Below are positions 1-9,860 of a stretch of DNA of 56,875 nucleotides, in pieces (positions within the stretch are counted from its first letter, which is position 1; each line of letters starts with the position of its first letter). Source of the stretch: DAOUMF01 sp034408935 (GTDB lineage Bacteria; Chloroflexota; Dehalococcoidia; SM23-28-2; RBG-16-64-32); NCBI GenBank assembly GCA_034408935.1, contig DAOUMV010000023.1:1-56875 (forward strand). The letters are read 5' to 3'. The position numbers were made by a program, and so were the translations under genes. A model generated the notes under the pieces. The model ran no database searches. It was not told where the DNA came from and saw only the letters and a program-made list of their open reading frames with translations.

Positions 1-3000
1 GCCCGCTGCGCAGACTGTTCTCCAGGGCCAGGCGCTCGGCGATTCTGGCGTTCATGGCTGCGGTGTAGAGCTGATAGTTGTCCCTGCCCTGCTCCTTGGC
101 CCGATACATAGCCGTGTCGGCGTTGCGAAGCAGGCTCTCGGCGTCCTCCCCGTCGCCCGGATAGAGGGCAATGCCGATGCTGGTGGTGACAAGGAACTCC
201 TGGCCCTGAAGTACCCAGGGCCCTCTGAAGCTCTCGAGGATCCTCTCAGCGACCCCAGCGGCGTCCTCCACATGACCGATTTCCGACGACAGAAGCGCGA
301 ACTCGTCCCCACCTATGCGGCCAACGGTGTCCCCCTCGCGCACAAGGCTTGTCAGCCGCTCGGCGGCACGCTGTAGCAGCCTGTCACCTTCCCCATGCCC
401 GACCGTGTCGTTGACGACCTTGAAGTGGTCCAGGTCCAGGAACAGCACCGCCACCATCCGCTTCCTACGGCGCGCCTGTGCTAGCGCTACAGTGAGGCGG
501 TCTTGGAAGAGGGTGCGGTTGGGCAGGTCGGTCAGGGCGTCATGGTAGGCGAGGTGACGGATGGTCTCCTCGGCCTGCTTGCGATCGGTAACATCTCGAC
601 AATTGAGGACGAATCCGGCCACCACCGGATCATCGAGAAGGTTCGTGAGCACGCCCTCGAAGTCACGCCATGAGCCATCCTTGTGCCGAACGCGTACGGC
701 CATGCACACGGTGCCACCCGGGTCCCGGGCTGAGTCTGCAAAGGCCTTGGACGCATTTGCCATGTCGTCGGGGTGAAGAACCTCCCCAAAAGCGGCTGTG
801 CCAACCAGATCTTCTGGATCATATCCGGCTGCTCGTTTCACTGAGGGGCTTACGTATCGTATGGTTCTGTCATCGTTCAGGAGCATGATGACATCCGAAG
901 CGTTCTCTATGAGTGACCGGAAATGCTCTTCGCGGCGGCGCAACGCCTCCTCGGCCCGCTTGCGCTCGCTGATGTCGCGGGTAACCCCCATAATGCCGGT
1001 TGGCCGGCCCTCTTCGTCACGCAGGAAGGTCACTGTCATCTCAGTCCAGATCGTGGAGCCGTCCTTGTGGTACATTTCGAGTTCCAGCGTCCGCGATCTG
1101 GACAGGTCTTTGTCCTCTTCGTTTTCTTTCGCCAGCTCTTCCGCGAGGGTCTTCCTGGCGATCTGTAGCGAGTCTGGGGTTAGGACTTCGTCCAACGTCT
1201 GGGCCATCGCTTCCTCTACGGTGTGGCCCCGGAGGCGTGTGACGGAGGGGCTGGTGTAGGTGGGCCGCAGGCTCAGGTCCCTGGTCCAGATCATGTCTGA
1301 TGCGTTGTCGGCCAGCAGACGATACCGCTCCTCGCTCTGGCGCAGCGCCTCCTCCGTCCGCTTGCGCTCGGTGACGTCAAAGCCTGTTCCCATCACCGCC
1401 GGCTTTCCCTCGAACTCGGTCAGGCCGACTGTGAAGTCAACCCAACGCTCGTCGCCGTCCTTGGTCAGCAGCTTCGCTTCGTACCGGCGGGGGACATCTT
1501 CGCCCCGCTGGCGCGCCATCCCTCGTTGCTTAATGTCTTCCCGAGTGTCGGGATGGAACACCTTCCAGAAATCCATCGCCAGCAGCTCTTCGCGCGTGTA
1601 TCCCGAGATGGCTTCGGCCGCAGAGTTCACATATCGCAACCGTGTGCCTTGGTATATGAATGCAGCGGCGGCTATGGTCTCCGTCAACATGCGAAACTTC
1701 GCTTCGCTCTCGTGCAGCGCCTCCTCCGCCTGCTTGCGCTCGGTGATATCAAAGGCCGTTCCAATGACTGCTGGCTTACCCTCGAACTCAGTGATGCCGA
1801 CGGTGAAGTCAAGCCAGCGCTCTTCGCCGTCCTTGGTCAGCACCTTAGCCTCGTACTGAGTGGGGACCGGTTCGCCCCGTTGGCGGGCCAGCCCGCGTTG
1901 CTTCATGTCTTCCTGAGCGTCGGGATGGAACGCCTCCCAGAAATCCATGGCCATCAGCTCTTCACGCGTGTACCCTGTGATGGCTTCGGCCGCAGAGTTC
2001 ACATATCGCAGCCGCGTGCCCTGAATGATGAATGCAGCAGCGACTATGGTCTCCGTCAGCGTGCGGAATTTCGTCTCGCTCTGGCGCAGTGCCTCCTCCG
2101 CCCGCTTGCGCTCCGTGATGTCAAAGCCCGTTCCCAACACGGCGGGCTTCCCTTTGAACTCGGTCACGCCGACGGTGAGGTCGAGCCAGCGCTCTTCGCC
2201 GCCCTTGGTCAGTAGCTTGAGCTCGTAGCGTGTGGGAAGCTGTTCACCCCGTTGGCGGGCCAGGCCCCGCTCTCTGGCCTCGTCCCGAAAGTCGGGATGG
2301 ACCACATCCCAGAAATCCATCCTCATCAACTCTTCCCGCGTGTAGCCCGTGATGCTTTCAGCCGCAGAGTTCACATAGCGGAAACGTGTGCCCTGAAGGA
2401 TGTATGTAGCGGCGGTGATTGTTTCCGTCAGCGTGCGGAACTTCGTCTCGCTCTCGTGCAGCGCCTCCTCCGCCCGCTTGCGCTCCGTGATGTCGCGGGC
2501 GATCGCATGTATCGCCACCGGCTTGCCGTCCTCCACAATCAATCGCGGATTGGTCTCCAGCCACACTCTACGGCCATCCTTGGTCACGATCTGCGCTTCT
2601 ATGGTCCTCGGGGCTTCTCCAGCGAATTGCCTCTTGATAACTTCGGCTACGCGCTCGTGATATTCGGGGGGCGCGAGCTGGGCAATCCTCAGGTTCGACA
2701 GCTCCTCCAGCGTGTACCCCGTCACCCGTTCGCCCGCCTTGTTGACGGAGATTATCTTCCCCGGAGGATCGAGAGTATAGGCGTAGACGATGTCGTTGGC
2801 GTTTTGGAACAGGTCGCGGTATCGCTCTTCGCTCTCTCGCAGGCTCTCCTCCTGGCGAAGGCTCTCCAGGGACAGGCCGAGGGCGACACCGAGGCTGCTC
2901 AGGAGCTGGCCGTCCTTCAGGTCTGCGTTTCCCCTGCGCCCCGCGACGGCGAGGACGCCGATGGGCTGTTGAAGGGCTGCCACAGGGATGAAGACAAGGC

Positions 3001-3580
3001 GCTCACCACGACTCGCTCCGGTCTCAGACAGCGAGCCGTCGGCCGGATTGAACGGCACCGGCTGCCGGGAACTCATCGCCTCCCACACCTCGCGCTCCCC
3101 CGCCTGCAGGAGGGCCTGGGCGGCCTCCCGACTCATGCCGGACATTGACATCAGGTCGAAGCGGCCGTCACCGTTGCGAAGAGCGAGGAGGGCGGCGCGA
3201 GTGCCCATCAGGCGTTGGATGACCCCAAGGCAGTGCTGGGCGGCCGAGTTCAGGTGATGACCGGAGCCGAGCTCTGCCAGAAGCACGCCAGGGTAGGCGC
3301 CGCGTTTGCGAAGCTTGAACAACTGCGCAAACGCGAGCTCAATGGCGATGGTGGCGATGATGAGGCCCACTGTCCACGAAGTGAATACTTGATGGAGCTC
3401 ATAGTCGAAGACGAACAGATACAAGGGGCCGTACCCCAGGATCGCCAAATAGACGCCGATCCGGGTCCAACGCTTGGCGGAACGGCTCCCCCGAAGGGGG
3501 TCGGCGCCAAAGGCAGAGCCGAGCGCCTGTGCCGCTCCCGCTTCGTCGGTGGTGTCGCGGGCTTCCATTTCGTTAACCAT
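1..3580 (-). CDS. Membrane GAF / six-PAS / GGDEF protein (C-terminus cut by window edge)
   Basis: Predicted diguanylate cyclase making cyclic di-GMP in response to signals read by its PAS and GAF domains. From the start at 3580, two hydrophobic segments (about residues 41-60 and 68-88) are followed by a GAF-like region (about 105-245), six PAS domains (about 253-1000, most closed by a DITERKRAEEAL-type linker) and a GGDEF domain with RIGGDEFALL (GGDEF at 1090-1094). An RxxD inhibitory site lies five residues ahead (R1081 to D1084). PAS 2, 3 and 4 are near-copies. The last visible residues (NARIAERLALENSLRR) look like the lead-in to an EAL phosphodiesterase domain, which would lie outside the window. 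Start: ATG 3580 is preceded in frame by TGA at 3581-3583; a second in-frame ATG is at 3568. 1193 codons are visible. Confidence 0.92.
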   Translation of the reverse strand, partial: MVNEMEARDTTDEAGAAQALGSAFGADPLRGSRSAKRWTRIGVYLAILGYGPLYLFVFDYELHQVFTSWTVGLIIATIAIELAFAQLFKLRKRGAYPGVLLAELGSGHHLNSAAQHCLGVIQRLMGTRAALLALRNGDGRFDLMSMSGMSREAAQALLQAGEREVWEAMSSRQPVPFNPADGSLSETGASRGERLVFIPVAALQQPIGVLAVAGRRGNADLKDGQLLSSLGVALGLSLESLRQEESLRESEERYRDLFQNANDIVYAYTLDPPGKIISVNKAGERVTGYTLEELSNLRIAQLAPPEYHERVAEVIKRQFAGEAPRTIEAQIVTKDGRRVWLETNPRLIVEDGKPVAIHAIARDITERKRAEEALHESETKFRTLTETITAATYILQGTRFRYVNSAAESITGYTREELMRMDFWDVVHPDFRDEARERGLARQRGEQLPTRYELKLLTKGGEERWLDLTVGVTEFKGKPAVLGTGFDITERKRAEEALRQSETKFRTLTETIVAAAFIIQGTRLRYVNSAAEAITGYTREELMAMDFWEAFHPDAQEDMKQRGLARQRGEPVPTQYEAKVLTKDGEERWLDFTVGITEFEGKPAVIGTAFDITERKQAEEALHESEAKFRMLTETIAAAAFIYQGTRLRYVNSAAEAISGYTREELLAMDFWKVFHPDTREDIKQRGMARQRGEDVPRRYEAKLLTKDGDERWVDFTVGLTEFEGKPAVMGTGFDVTERKRTEEALRQSEERYRLLADNASDMIWTRDLSLRPTYTSPSVTRLRGHTVEEAMAQTLDEVLTPDSLQIARKTLAEELAKENEEDKDLSRSRTLELEMYHKDGSTIWTEMTVTFLRDEEGRPTGIMGVTRDISERKRAEEALRRREEHFRSLIENASDVIMLLNDDRTIRYVSPSVKRAAGYDPEDLVGTAAFGEVLHPDDMANASKAFADSARDPGGTVCMAVRVRHKDGSWRDFEGVLTNLLDDPVVAGFVLNCRDVTDRKQAEETIRHLAYHDALTDLPNRTLFQDRLTVALAQARRRKRMVAVLFLDLDHFKVVNDTVGHGEGDRLLQRAAERLTSLVREGDTVGRIGGDEFALLSSEIGHVEDAAGVAERILESFRGPWVLQGQEFLVTTSIGIALYPGDGEDAESLLRNADTAMYRAKEQGRDNYQLYTAAMNARIAERLALENSLRSG

Positions 3581-3986
3581 TCATGCAGACGAGAACCATC
3601 TCGCAATCTAGTTGTTGAGACGCCCGCAACCTGCGCGGCGTTACCGAGAGCAAAGCCTGGAGGGCATGCAGGATCTTTATTCTGCGCCCGCTTCAATGGT
3701 GTCCTAATCGTAGGGCGCAGGCGTATACGTATGATTTAGTAGAACTTTCCTGTCGCGGGCCTTGGATGTGCCTATCGCACCACTAGGCCAGTGCTCACCG
3801 ACCGAACATGATGGAACACCTTCATAGCTTCTCGGAAGCCAGCGTCACCCCGGCGTCCTGCGCAACGCGTGCCCGGGCGCGCCCGTTCGCCGAGCCTCAC
3901 CATCGCGACGGAGGCGAGCCGCATTCCCCTTCCTTGTATTGCGGCTGTATGATAGCCTGCGTCAGAGTCGTGGAGGGATAGCGCCC
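3581..3986. other. Divergent intergenic region, no gene seen
   Basis: About 400 bases between the PAS/GGDEF gene (leftward) and fumarase (rightward). It should hold both promoters. A good -10-like TATGAT is at 3948-3953, about 34 bases before the fumarase ATG, but I see no convincing -35. The short ORFs here have no recognisable product. Confidence 0.5.
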
Positions 3987-5405
3987 ATGACAGGGAGCGA
4001 AAAGAGCCGCACAGAGCGCGACTCCATGGGCCCCATGGAGGTCCCCGCTCACGCCTACTACGGCGCATCCACCCAGCGCGCCGTCCTCAACTTCCCGCTC
4101 AGCGGCCTCCGCTTTGGCCGCCCCTTCATACGCGTTCTCGGCCTGATCAAGCAAGCCGCGGCCCGCGTCAACGCCGACCTAGGCCTGCTCGACCCCAATA
4201 TCGCCGAGGCGGTCCGGCAGGCCGCAGGGGAGGTCGCCGACGGCAAGCTCGACGACCAGTTCGTGGTGGATGTCTTCCAAACCGGCTCCGGCACCTCCAC
4301 CAACATGAACGCCAACGAGGTCATCGCCAGCCGGGCCACGGAGCTTCTGGGCGGAGAGCGCGGAGCCGGCCTCGTCCATCCCAACGACCACGTCAACCTG
4401 GGCCAGTCCTCTAACGACGTAATTCCCACGGCGATCCACCTGGCCGCCCTGACGGAGATGGAGGGGCGGCTCATCCCCGCCCTGGAGCGTCTGCACAAGG
4501 TCCTGGCCGCGAAGTCGGAGGAGTTCTGGGGCATCGTCAAGACCGGCCGCACGCACCTCCAGGACGCCACGCCCGTCCGCCTAGGCCAGGAGTTTCTGGG
4601 CTACGCGGGGCAGATGGAGCGGGCCGTGCGTCGCCTGCGCCGCGCCCAGGAGGAGCTCTCGGAGGTGGCCCTCGGCGGCACCGCCGTCGGCAGCGGCGTC
4701 AACACCCATCCGGAGTTTGCCCCCCGCGTCTGCGCCCTGCTGGCCCAGGAGCTAGGCTTGCCGCTACGAGAGACGGACAACCACTTTCAGGCCCAGAGCA
4801 CTCTGGACGCCGTGCTGGAGGCCAGCGGCAGCGTGCGCACCGTCGCCGTCAGTCTGATGAAGGTCGCCAGCGACATCAGTTGGCTGGGCTCGGGCCCCCG
4901 CGCCGGTCTGGCCGAGCTAGAGCTGCCGGAGGTTCAGCCCGGCAGCTCCATCATGCCCGGCAAGGTCAATCCGGTCATCCCGGAGTCCCTGATCCATGCC
5001 TGCGCACAGGCGATCGCCAATGACTCCGCCGTCTGCCTTGCCGCCCAGGGTGGATACTTTGAGCTGAACACGCGGATGCCGCTGGCCGCTCACAACCTCC
5101 TCCAGGCGATCGGGCTCCTCGCCGCCGCCAGCGACAACTTCGGCGACCGCTGCATCCGTGGCCTGCGGGCCACCGAGCGCGGCCCTCAGATCGTGGAGGA
5201 GGGCCTGGCCCTCGCCACCGCACTGGCCCCCATCGTCGGCTACGACGCCGCGGCAGCCATCGCCAAGGAGGCGGCTGCCAGCGGCCGCACCGTTCGCGAG
5301 GTGGCGGGGGAGAGGACGGACCTCTCGCAGGAGGAGCTGGATCGCATCCTCGACCCGGCGGCGATGACCGAGCCCGGCCTGGAGGGCAAGCCCGCCGGCG
5401 GCTAG
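3987..5405 (+). CDS. fumC: Class II fumarate hydratase
   Basis: Interconverts fumarate and L-malate in the TCA cycle; cytoplasmic, iron-independent homotetramer in the family. The 472-residue product has the family signature GSSIMPGKVNP and the active-site segments SGTSTNMNANEV, NLGQSSNDVIPTA and TGRTHLQDATPV, and it is of normal length. I place the start at ATG 3987 because a GGAGGG motif lies at 3972-3977; the frame is open further upstream to 3939, but those residues do not belong to the family. The gene is convergent with the ABC permease: the two stop codons share bases within CTAG (5402-5405). Aspartase and argininosuccinate lyase are the related alternatives, but the motifs fit fumarase best. 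Confidence 0.93.
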   Translation: MTGSEKSRTERDSMGPMEVPAHAYYGASTQRAVLNFPLSGLRFGRPFIRVLGLIKQAAARVNADLGLLDPNIAEAVRQAAGEVADGKLDDQFVVDVFQTGSGTSTNMNANEVIASRATELLGGERGAGLVHPNDHVNLGQSSNDVIPTAIHLAALTEMEGRLIPALERLHKVLAAKSEEFWGIVKTGRTHLQDATPVRLGQEFLGYAGQMERAVRRLRRAQEELSEVALGGTAVGSGVNTHPEFAPRVCALLAQELGLPLRETDNHFQAQSTLDAVLEASGSVRTVAVSLMKVASDISWLGSGPRAGLAELELPEVQPGSSIMPGKVNPVIPESLIHACAQAIANDSAVCLAAQGGYFELNTRMPLAAHNLLQAIGLLAAASDNFGDRCIRGLRATERGPQIVEEGLALATALAPIVGYDAAAAIAKEAAASGRTVREVAGERTDLSQEELDRILDPAAMTEPGLEGKPAGG

Positions 5406-6343
5406 CCTGCCCCCGGACGGGGGAGGCGCCGAGCCGCCCGCGGGTCCAGGGCGTCGCGCAGCCCGTCGCCGATGAAGGTGAACGCCATCATCGTGATGGC
5501 TATGGCCAGCGCCGGGTACACCACCAGCAAGGGCACGGAGTAGACTGCCGAATAGCCGGCATCCACCATGCCGCCCCATGTGGCCTGGGGCGGCGTCACT
5601 CCGATCCCGATGAAGCTCAGGGCCGCCTCTGCGAAGATCGCTTGCGGCACGATAAAGGTCACGGCCACGATCGCTGGGCCCAGGCTGTTGGGTAGCAGGT
5701 GAGTCACCGCGATGCGCCACCGGCTCGCCCCCATCGCCTCCGCTGCCCGGACGTACTCCCGGCCCCGCTCCGACAGCATCTGGGCCCGCACCAGCCGGGC
5801 GATGGTCACCCAGGCCACCAGCGATATGGCCAGGATGATGATCGTGACACTCCCGCCCGGCACCGCCGTGTCCGCCAGCACCCGGCTCAGAAGGATGATC
5901 ATCAGTAGATCGGGGAAGGCGTACGTCAGATCGGTGAACCGCATCAGCAGGTTGTCCACCAGGCGGGTCGATAGTGCCGCCAGCGCCCCGATAGGCACCG
6001 CGATGAGCAAGACGGCCATTGAGGTGAGTACGCCAACCGACAAAGATACCCGAGTGCCGTGAATCAGTCTGGACAGGACGTCGCGGCAGGTGGCGTCGGT
6101 GCCCAGCAGGTGATCGGCGCTGGAGCCGCGCAGCGCCCCTGTCGCGCAGTCCTGGGCGTTGGGATCATGGGGCGCGATCTGCCCGGCGAACACGGCCGCC
6201 ACCGCCAGCGACAGCACCACCAGCAAACCGGCGACAGCCAGGCGGTTGCGCCGGAAGCGACGAAAGGCGTCTCGCCAGAGGGAGCGCTCCTCCGCCGGCG
6301 GCTCCACCTCCCGCGGTATGGCTATCGTAGCCGCTCTCGTCAT
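5402..6343 (-). CDS. Peptide/nickel-type ABC transporter permease (DppC/OppC family)
   Basis: Inner-membrane permease that pairs with the neighbouring DppB-type protein to form the import channel for peptides or similar solutes. The 313-residue protein has a cytoplasmic N-terminus, a first TM at about 35-55 (AGLLVVLSLAVAAVFAG), the family's periplasmic PHDPNAQD segment, then the BPD transmembrane core with the EAA loop around EYVRAAEAMGASRWRI and AALSFIGIGVTPPQATWGGM near the end. It is last in a three-gene operon (binding protein, permease B, permease C), three bases after the preceding stop. No ATPase genes follow, since fumarase converges immediately. Confidence 0.9.
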   Translation of the reverse strand: MTRAATIAIPREVEPPAEERSLWRDAFRRFRRNRLAVAGLLVVLSLAVAAVFAGQIAPHDPNAQDCATGALRGSSADHLLGTDATCRDVLSRLIHGTRVSLSVGVLTSMAVLLIAVPIGALAALSTRLVDNLLMRFTDLTYAFPDLLMIILLSRVLADTAVPGGSVTIIILAISLVAWVTIARLVRAQMLSERGREYVRAAEAMGASRWRIAVTHLLPNSLGPAIVAVTFIVPQAIFAEAALSFIGIGVTPPQATWGGMVDAGYSAVYSVPLLVVYPALAIAITMMAFTFIGDGLRDALDPRAARRLPRPGAG

Positions 6344-6346
6344 CGC

Positions 6347-7285
6347 CTAGTACCTGATCCGCGGGTTGACTGCCACATACATCATGTCCACCACGAGGTT
6401 CGCCACGGCGATAATCGCGGCATAGAAGATAGTCGTGCCCATGATCATGCCGTAGTCCCGCTGGAACACTGAGGCGACGAACTGTTTTCCCAGGCCCGGT
6501 ATGGCGAACACCGTCTCCACGATGAACGACCCGGTCACCAGGCTGGCGGCGATAGGCCCCGACACGGTGAGGATGGGTACAACGGCGTTCTTGAGGACGT
6601 GACGCCCCAAGACGAGACGCTCGTTGAGGCCCTTGGCGCGGGCGGTACGGACGTAGTCTTGCTCCAACACCTCCAGCACGCTGGCGCGGGTGATGCGGGC
6701 TATATAGGCTGCTGGCAGTGCTCCCAAGGTGACGGTGGGCAGGATGGCCTGTTTCCAGTTGGGGAACAGCCACCAAGCCTTCTCCCAGCCGAAGACTGGC
6801 AGCCACCCCAGCTGCACGGCGAACACCACGATCAACAGGATGCCCAGCACGAAGCTGGGCGTGCTGGCGGCAAACGTGGATAAGAATACGGACGCGTAGT
6901 CGATGGGGCTGTTCTGCCTGACCGCAGCGACCATCCCCAGGGTCACCCCCACCACGATAGCGAACGCCAGGGCCATCAGGCCCAGGACCGCCGAGACCTC
7001 CACACCCTCCCGAATGATCCCCGTAACCGACCGGTCCTGGTACTGAAAGGACACACCAAGGTCACCATGGAGAGCGTTCCAGGAGTAGGTGAGAAACTGC
7101 TGCCAGACAGGCTCGTCCAGGCCGTACTTGCTCTCCAGTTGCTCCCGCAGTTGCGGGGAGATCGGACGGTCCTTGGTGTCCCACGGCCCTCCCGGGACCA
7201 GATGCATAATGACGAACGTGACAAGGGTTACGAAGAAGAGGACCGGGGCCAGCCACAGCAGCCGCCGAAGGACGTAGCCCGTCAT
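6347..7285 (-). CDS. Peptide/nickel-type ABC transporter permease (DppB/OppB family)
   Basis: Partner inner-membrane permease of the same importer. The 312-residue protein opens with the family's N-terminal TM (LLWLAPVLFFVTLVTFVIMHLVPGGP, about residues 9-34), followed by the extracytoplasmic stretch with LREQLESKYGLDEPVWQQF and five further TM segments. The EAA-type loop is around DYVRTARAKGLNERLVLGRHVLKNA, and the end has VETVFAIPGLGKQFVASVFQRDYGMI. Length and order match DppB/OppB. It lies 58 bases after the binding-protein stop and 3 bases before the next permease, so the genes are probably co-transcribed. Confidence 0.92.
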   Translation of the reverse strand: MTGYVLRRLLWLAPVLFFVTLVTFVIMHLVPGGPWDTKDRPISPQLREQLESKYGLDEPVWQQFLTYSWNALHGDLGVSFQYQDRSVTGIIREGVEVSAVLGLMALAFAIVVGVTLGMVAAVRQNSPIDYASVFLSTFAASTPSFVLGILLIVVFAVQLGWLPVFGWEKAWWLFPNWKQAILPTVTLGALPAAYIARITRASVLEVLEQDYVRTARAKGLNERLVLGRHVLKNAVVPILTVSGPIAASLVTGSFIVETVFAIPGLGKQFVASVFQRDYGMIMGTTIFYAAIIAVANLVVDMMYVAVNPRIRY

Positions 7286-7343
7286 GGCTCACGTTGACGC
7301 TTGGGGGCTGCACTCTGGGCAGCCCCCAAGCGAATGCTCACGC

Positions 7344-9047
7344 TTAATGTTCTAGGATTGCTGTCTTCCAGTAGAAGAAGTCTCCCGGCTGGCCGTCGGT
7401 GCCGGTCATGATGAAGTCGCGCACGTAGGGCTTCACCAGCCAGACGTTCTCGTGGGTGAACAGCGGGCACACGGCCACATCCTCGTCCACCAGAATTCGT
7501 TCGGCTTCCTGCCACAGCTCCGCGGCTTCGTCCGGATCGCTCTCACTCAGCGCCTCTTCCACCGTGCTGTCGAACTCATCGTTGCTGTAGCCGCCCGGGT
7601 CGGCGCCCGTCATCCACATGAGCAGCCAGTTCTCCGGGTGATGGTAGTCCTCTCCGAAGCCGATGAAGACGAGATCGAAGTTGCCCGTACCGAACGCCTC
7701 GCCGAACGCCGGTGGGTCCAGGGGATCAGGCGTTACGTCTACCCCCAGGTGCTCCTTCCACTGACCCTGCAAGAACTCCACCCGCGTCCCGTTGGGGTCG
7801 ACGTTAGCATAGGTGAACTTGATCGGTGGGTAAGCGGCCCGGGCGGAGCCCGGCTCCAACACGAGCTGGAGCGCTGAGTTGGGGTCGAACGCCAGGTCCT
7901 GCCCCCGGTCCTCCACGAAGAACGGGTCCAGCCCGTACGGCAGCCAGGAAGTGGTGGGCATCCCCAACCCCTGCTGCACCTCGTTCACAAGCGTCTCGCG
8001 GTCCACGGACTGGCAGAAAGCCTTCCTGGCGTCCACGTCGTCGAAGGGCGGGGCAGTCTGGTTGAACCCAAAAGCAAACGTGACGGCCATGGGGACCCGC
8101 TGCAGCTCATCGCTGAACTCGTCATCATCGGCGACGCGGCCAAGGTCCGCCACGGGCACCGGCACGGCATCTAGATCGCCCGCCAGGTAGGCCGAAAACG
8201 CCGTGTTCTCGTCTTCGATAATCTGGAACACGACGCGGTCCAGCACGGGGGTCATCTCCTCATCCCAGAAGTTCGGGTTGCTCTCCAGGACGATGCTGCT
8301 GCCGTGGTTCCACTCGGCCAGGCGGAAGGGCCCGCTGGCCACAAGGTTGCCGGCCTCCGTCCAGGCCGAATTGGCGATATCGCCGTGCTTCTCGATGACG
8401 TCTTGCCTCAGGGCGGCGGTGGGCCACATGGCCATCAGAAGGTTGAAGGTTGTGGACGGCCGGGTGATCGTCACCTCCAGCGTGTGGTCATCGACGGCTC
8501 GCACCTTCACTCCGTCGTAAAGCTGCTCAATCGTCGCCTCGTCGGCGTCCACAGCGGATCCGAGGTCAGCGCCGCCCTCTATCATTTCGGTGTAGAAGGT
8601 GCTGCCGTAGTAAGAGCCCAGCCGCGGGTCCATGAGGCGCTGGATAGCATAGATGAAGTCCTGGGCCTGGATCGGCTGGTCGTCCTCCCACACCGCATCC
8701 TCACGCAGCTTGAAGGTATACGTGAGGCCGTCGTCGCTGATGCCGCCGTTCTCCTGGCTAGGCACCTCGCTGGCCACGTACGGCAGCACCTCGCCCGTGG
8801 TTGGGTCGAAGCGGAGCAGGGTGGCAAAAACGTTCTTCGATATCGTTACCGAAGTGGCGAAATCGGCGATGCTGGGGTCTATGTAGTCAGGCTCTCCGTC
8901 CAGCCAGATGCGAACGGTCTGGTCTGCGGCAAGGTCGCCGGAGACCTCACCTCCATCCCCACCCTTGCAGGCGGCAAGGGCGACCACTCCAACGGCCGCC
9001 AAAAGCACAACGGCCCCGATGTACCAACGAGAGAAAAACAACTTCAT
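7344..9047 (-). CDS. ABC transporter substrate-binding lipoprotein (peptide/nickel family 5)
   Basis: Extracytoplasmic binding protein delivering substrate to the two permeases. The 567-residue product has a lipoprotein signal peptide ending in the lipobox LAAC (Cys near residue 27), then the SBP family 5 pattern: RIWLDGEPDYIDPSIADFATS, LLRFDPTTGEVLPYVASEVP, DGLTYTFKLREDAVWEDDQPIQAQDFIYAIQRLMDP and LVASGPFRLAEWNHGSSIVLESNPNFW. A GGAGGG ribosome site precedes the ATG. It is first in the operon, which fits its need for higher expression. Substrate cannot be told from sequence; oligopeptides are the default for the family. Confidence 0.93.
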   Translation of the reverse strand: MKLFFSRWYIGAVVLLAAVGVVALAACKGGDGGEVSGDLAADQTVRIWLDGEPDYIDPSIADFATSVTISKNVFATLLRFDPTTGEVLPYVASEVPSQENGGISDDGLTYTFKLREDAVWEDDQPIQAQDFIYAIQRLMDPRLGSYYGSTFYTEMIEGGADLGSAVDADEATIEQLYDGVKVRAVDDHTLEVTITRPSTTFNLLMAMWPTAALRQDVIEKHGDIANSAWTEAGNLVASGPFRLAEWNHGSSIVLESNPNFWDEEMTPVLDRVVFQIIEDENTAFSAYLAGDLDAVPVPVADLGRVADDDEFSDELQRVPMAVTFAFGFNQTAPPFDDVDARKAFCQSVDRETLVNEVQQGLGMPTTSWLPYGLDPFFVEDRGQDLAFDPNSALQLVLEPGSARAAYPPIKFTYANVDPNGTRVEFLQGQWKEHLGVDVTPDPLDPPAFGEAFGTGNFDLVFIGFGEDYHHPENWLLMWMTGADPGGYSNDEFDSTVEEALSESDPDEAAELWQEAERILVDEDVAVCPLFTHENVWLVKPYVRDFIMTGTDGQPGDFFYWKTAILEH

Positions 9048-9240
9048 CTCAGCCCTCCATCCGAACGACTACGGGGCGCTCCAATATTGAGCGACTTTGA
9101 AGGTCACAATTTGTAGATGAATGACCCAGGCCATCCGTTACAGATAGTCGGTCAAGCTATTGGAAGGAAATTACGGAACGAGATAGGGAAAAGCGAGCGC
9201 CCACGCAGGCCCGCGAATGGGGCCGCGCCGTTAGCGGGCG

Positions 9241-9789
9241 CTAAGTAAGAGAGGGGTGATCATGCGAGGCGGCCCGCGCGATCAAGGGGAGGACGAGCTC
9301 GACGAGCACGACAACGAAGCCCGCCGCGATGATGACGTCGCCGATGCTGAACACCGGGAACGGGCTCAGAGAGTCCCAGGTGAAGCGGTCCGTCAGGCAC
9401 TGGAGAGCGGTGTCGCTCTCGTCAAGGAGAACGTTCTTGCTCAGCGGCACCGCCTCGCCCAGCTCTAGGTCCGCAAGTTTGTCTCCAAGGCCGGCCTTCT
9501 CCATGTTGGCGGGCGAGACGGGCATAAGCCCACCGTTGGCCACGATGGCCATGAAGTTGAGAAGCATGCCGGCCCCGATAACCAGCAACCCCACCCGCCG
9601 GCGGTTCAGGATGATGAACGCCAGTAGGAGAACGTAGGACGCGGGGAAGACGAACCTGCGAAGCTCCTCAGCCGCCCCAAAGCCGGCGTAGATAACGATG
9701 AGTTGAGCGGCAACCGCCAGCAAAGCCAGCCAGCCGAAGCGGGTCTCGAACTTCGGCAAAGCAGGCTGCCATCGCTTCGTCAAGATCAA
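9241..9789 (-). CDS. DUF5317-like membrane protein, N-terminus apparently short
   Basis: Unknown function. The 182-residue frame has hydrophobic segments matching the DUF5317 pattern: FGWLALLAVAAQLIVIYAG, VFPASYVLLLAFIILN, VGLLVIGAGMLLNFMAIVANGGLMPVSP, and a C-terminal TM (GDVIIAAGFVVVLVELVLPLIA). The NGGLMPVSP stretch is characteristic of the family as I remember it. The only upstream start is a TTG at 9789 with no good ribosome site, and the frame closes at a TAG at 9811-9813. Family members usually have an additional N-terminal TM, so this gene may be 5'-truncated or start weakly. The family and TM calls are firmer than the start. Confidence 0.7.
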   Translation of the reverse strand: MILTKRWQPALPKFETRFGWLALLAVAAQLIVIYAGFGAAEELRRFVFPASYVLLLAFIILNRRRVGLLVIGAGMLLNFMAIVANGGLMPVSPANMEKAGLGDKLADLELGEAVPLSKNVLLDESDTALQCLTDRFTWDSLSPFPVFSIGDVIIAAGFVVVLVELVLPLIARAASHDHPSLT

Positions 9790-9860
9790 GCAGGTAGAAA
9801 GATTGAGACGCTAGGGAGCGGGGCGTTATTCAGTTGAGGGGGCGAACTCCTTGGAACCGT

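Noticed and set aside
2252..3148. Long plus-strand ORF (about 298 codons) opposite the PAS/GGDEF gene
   Set aside because: It is a mirror of the high-GC PAS coding strand and has no family motif, while the minus frame reads as GAF and PAS domains.
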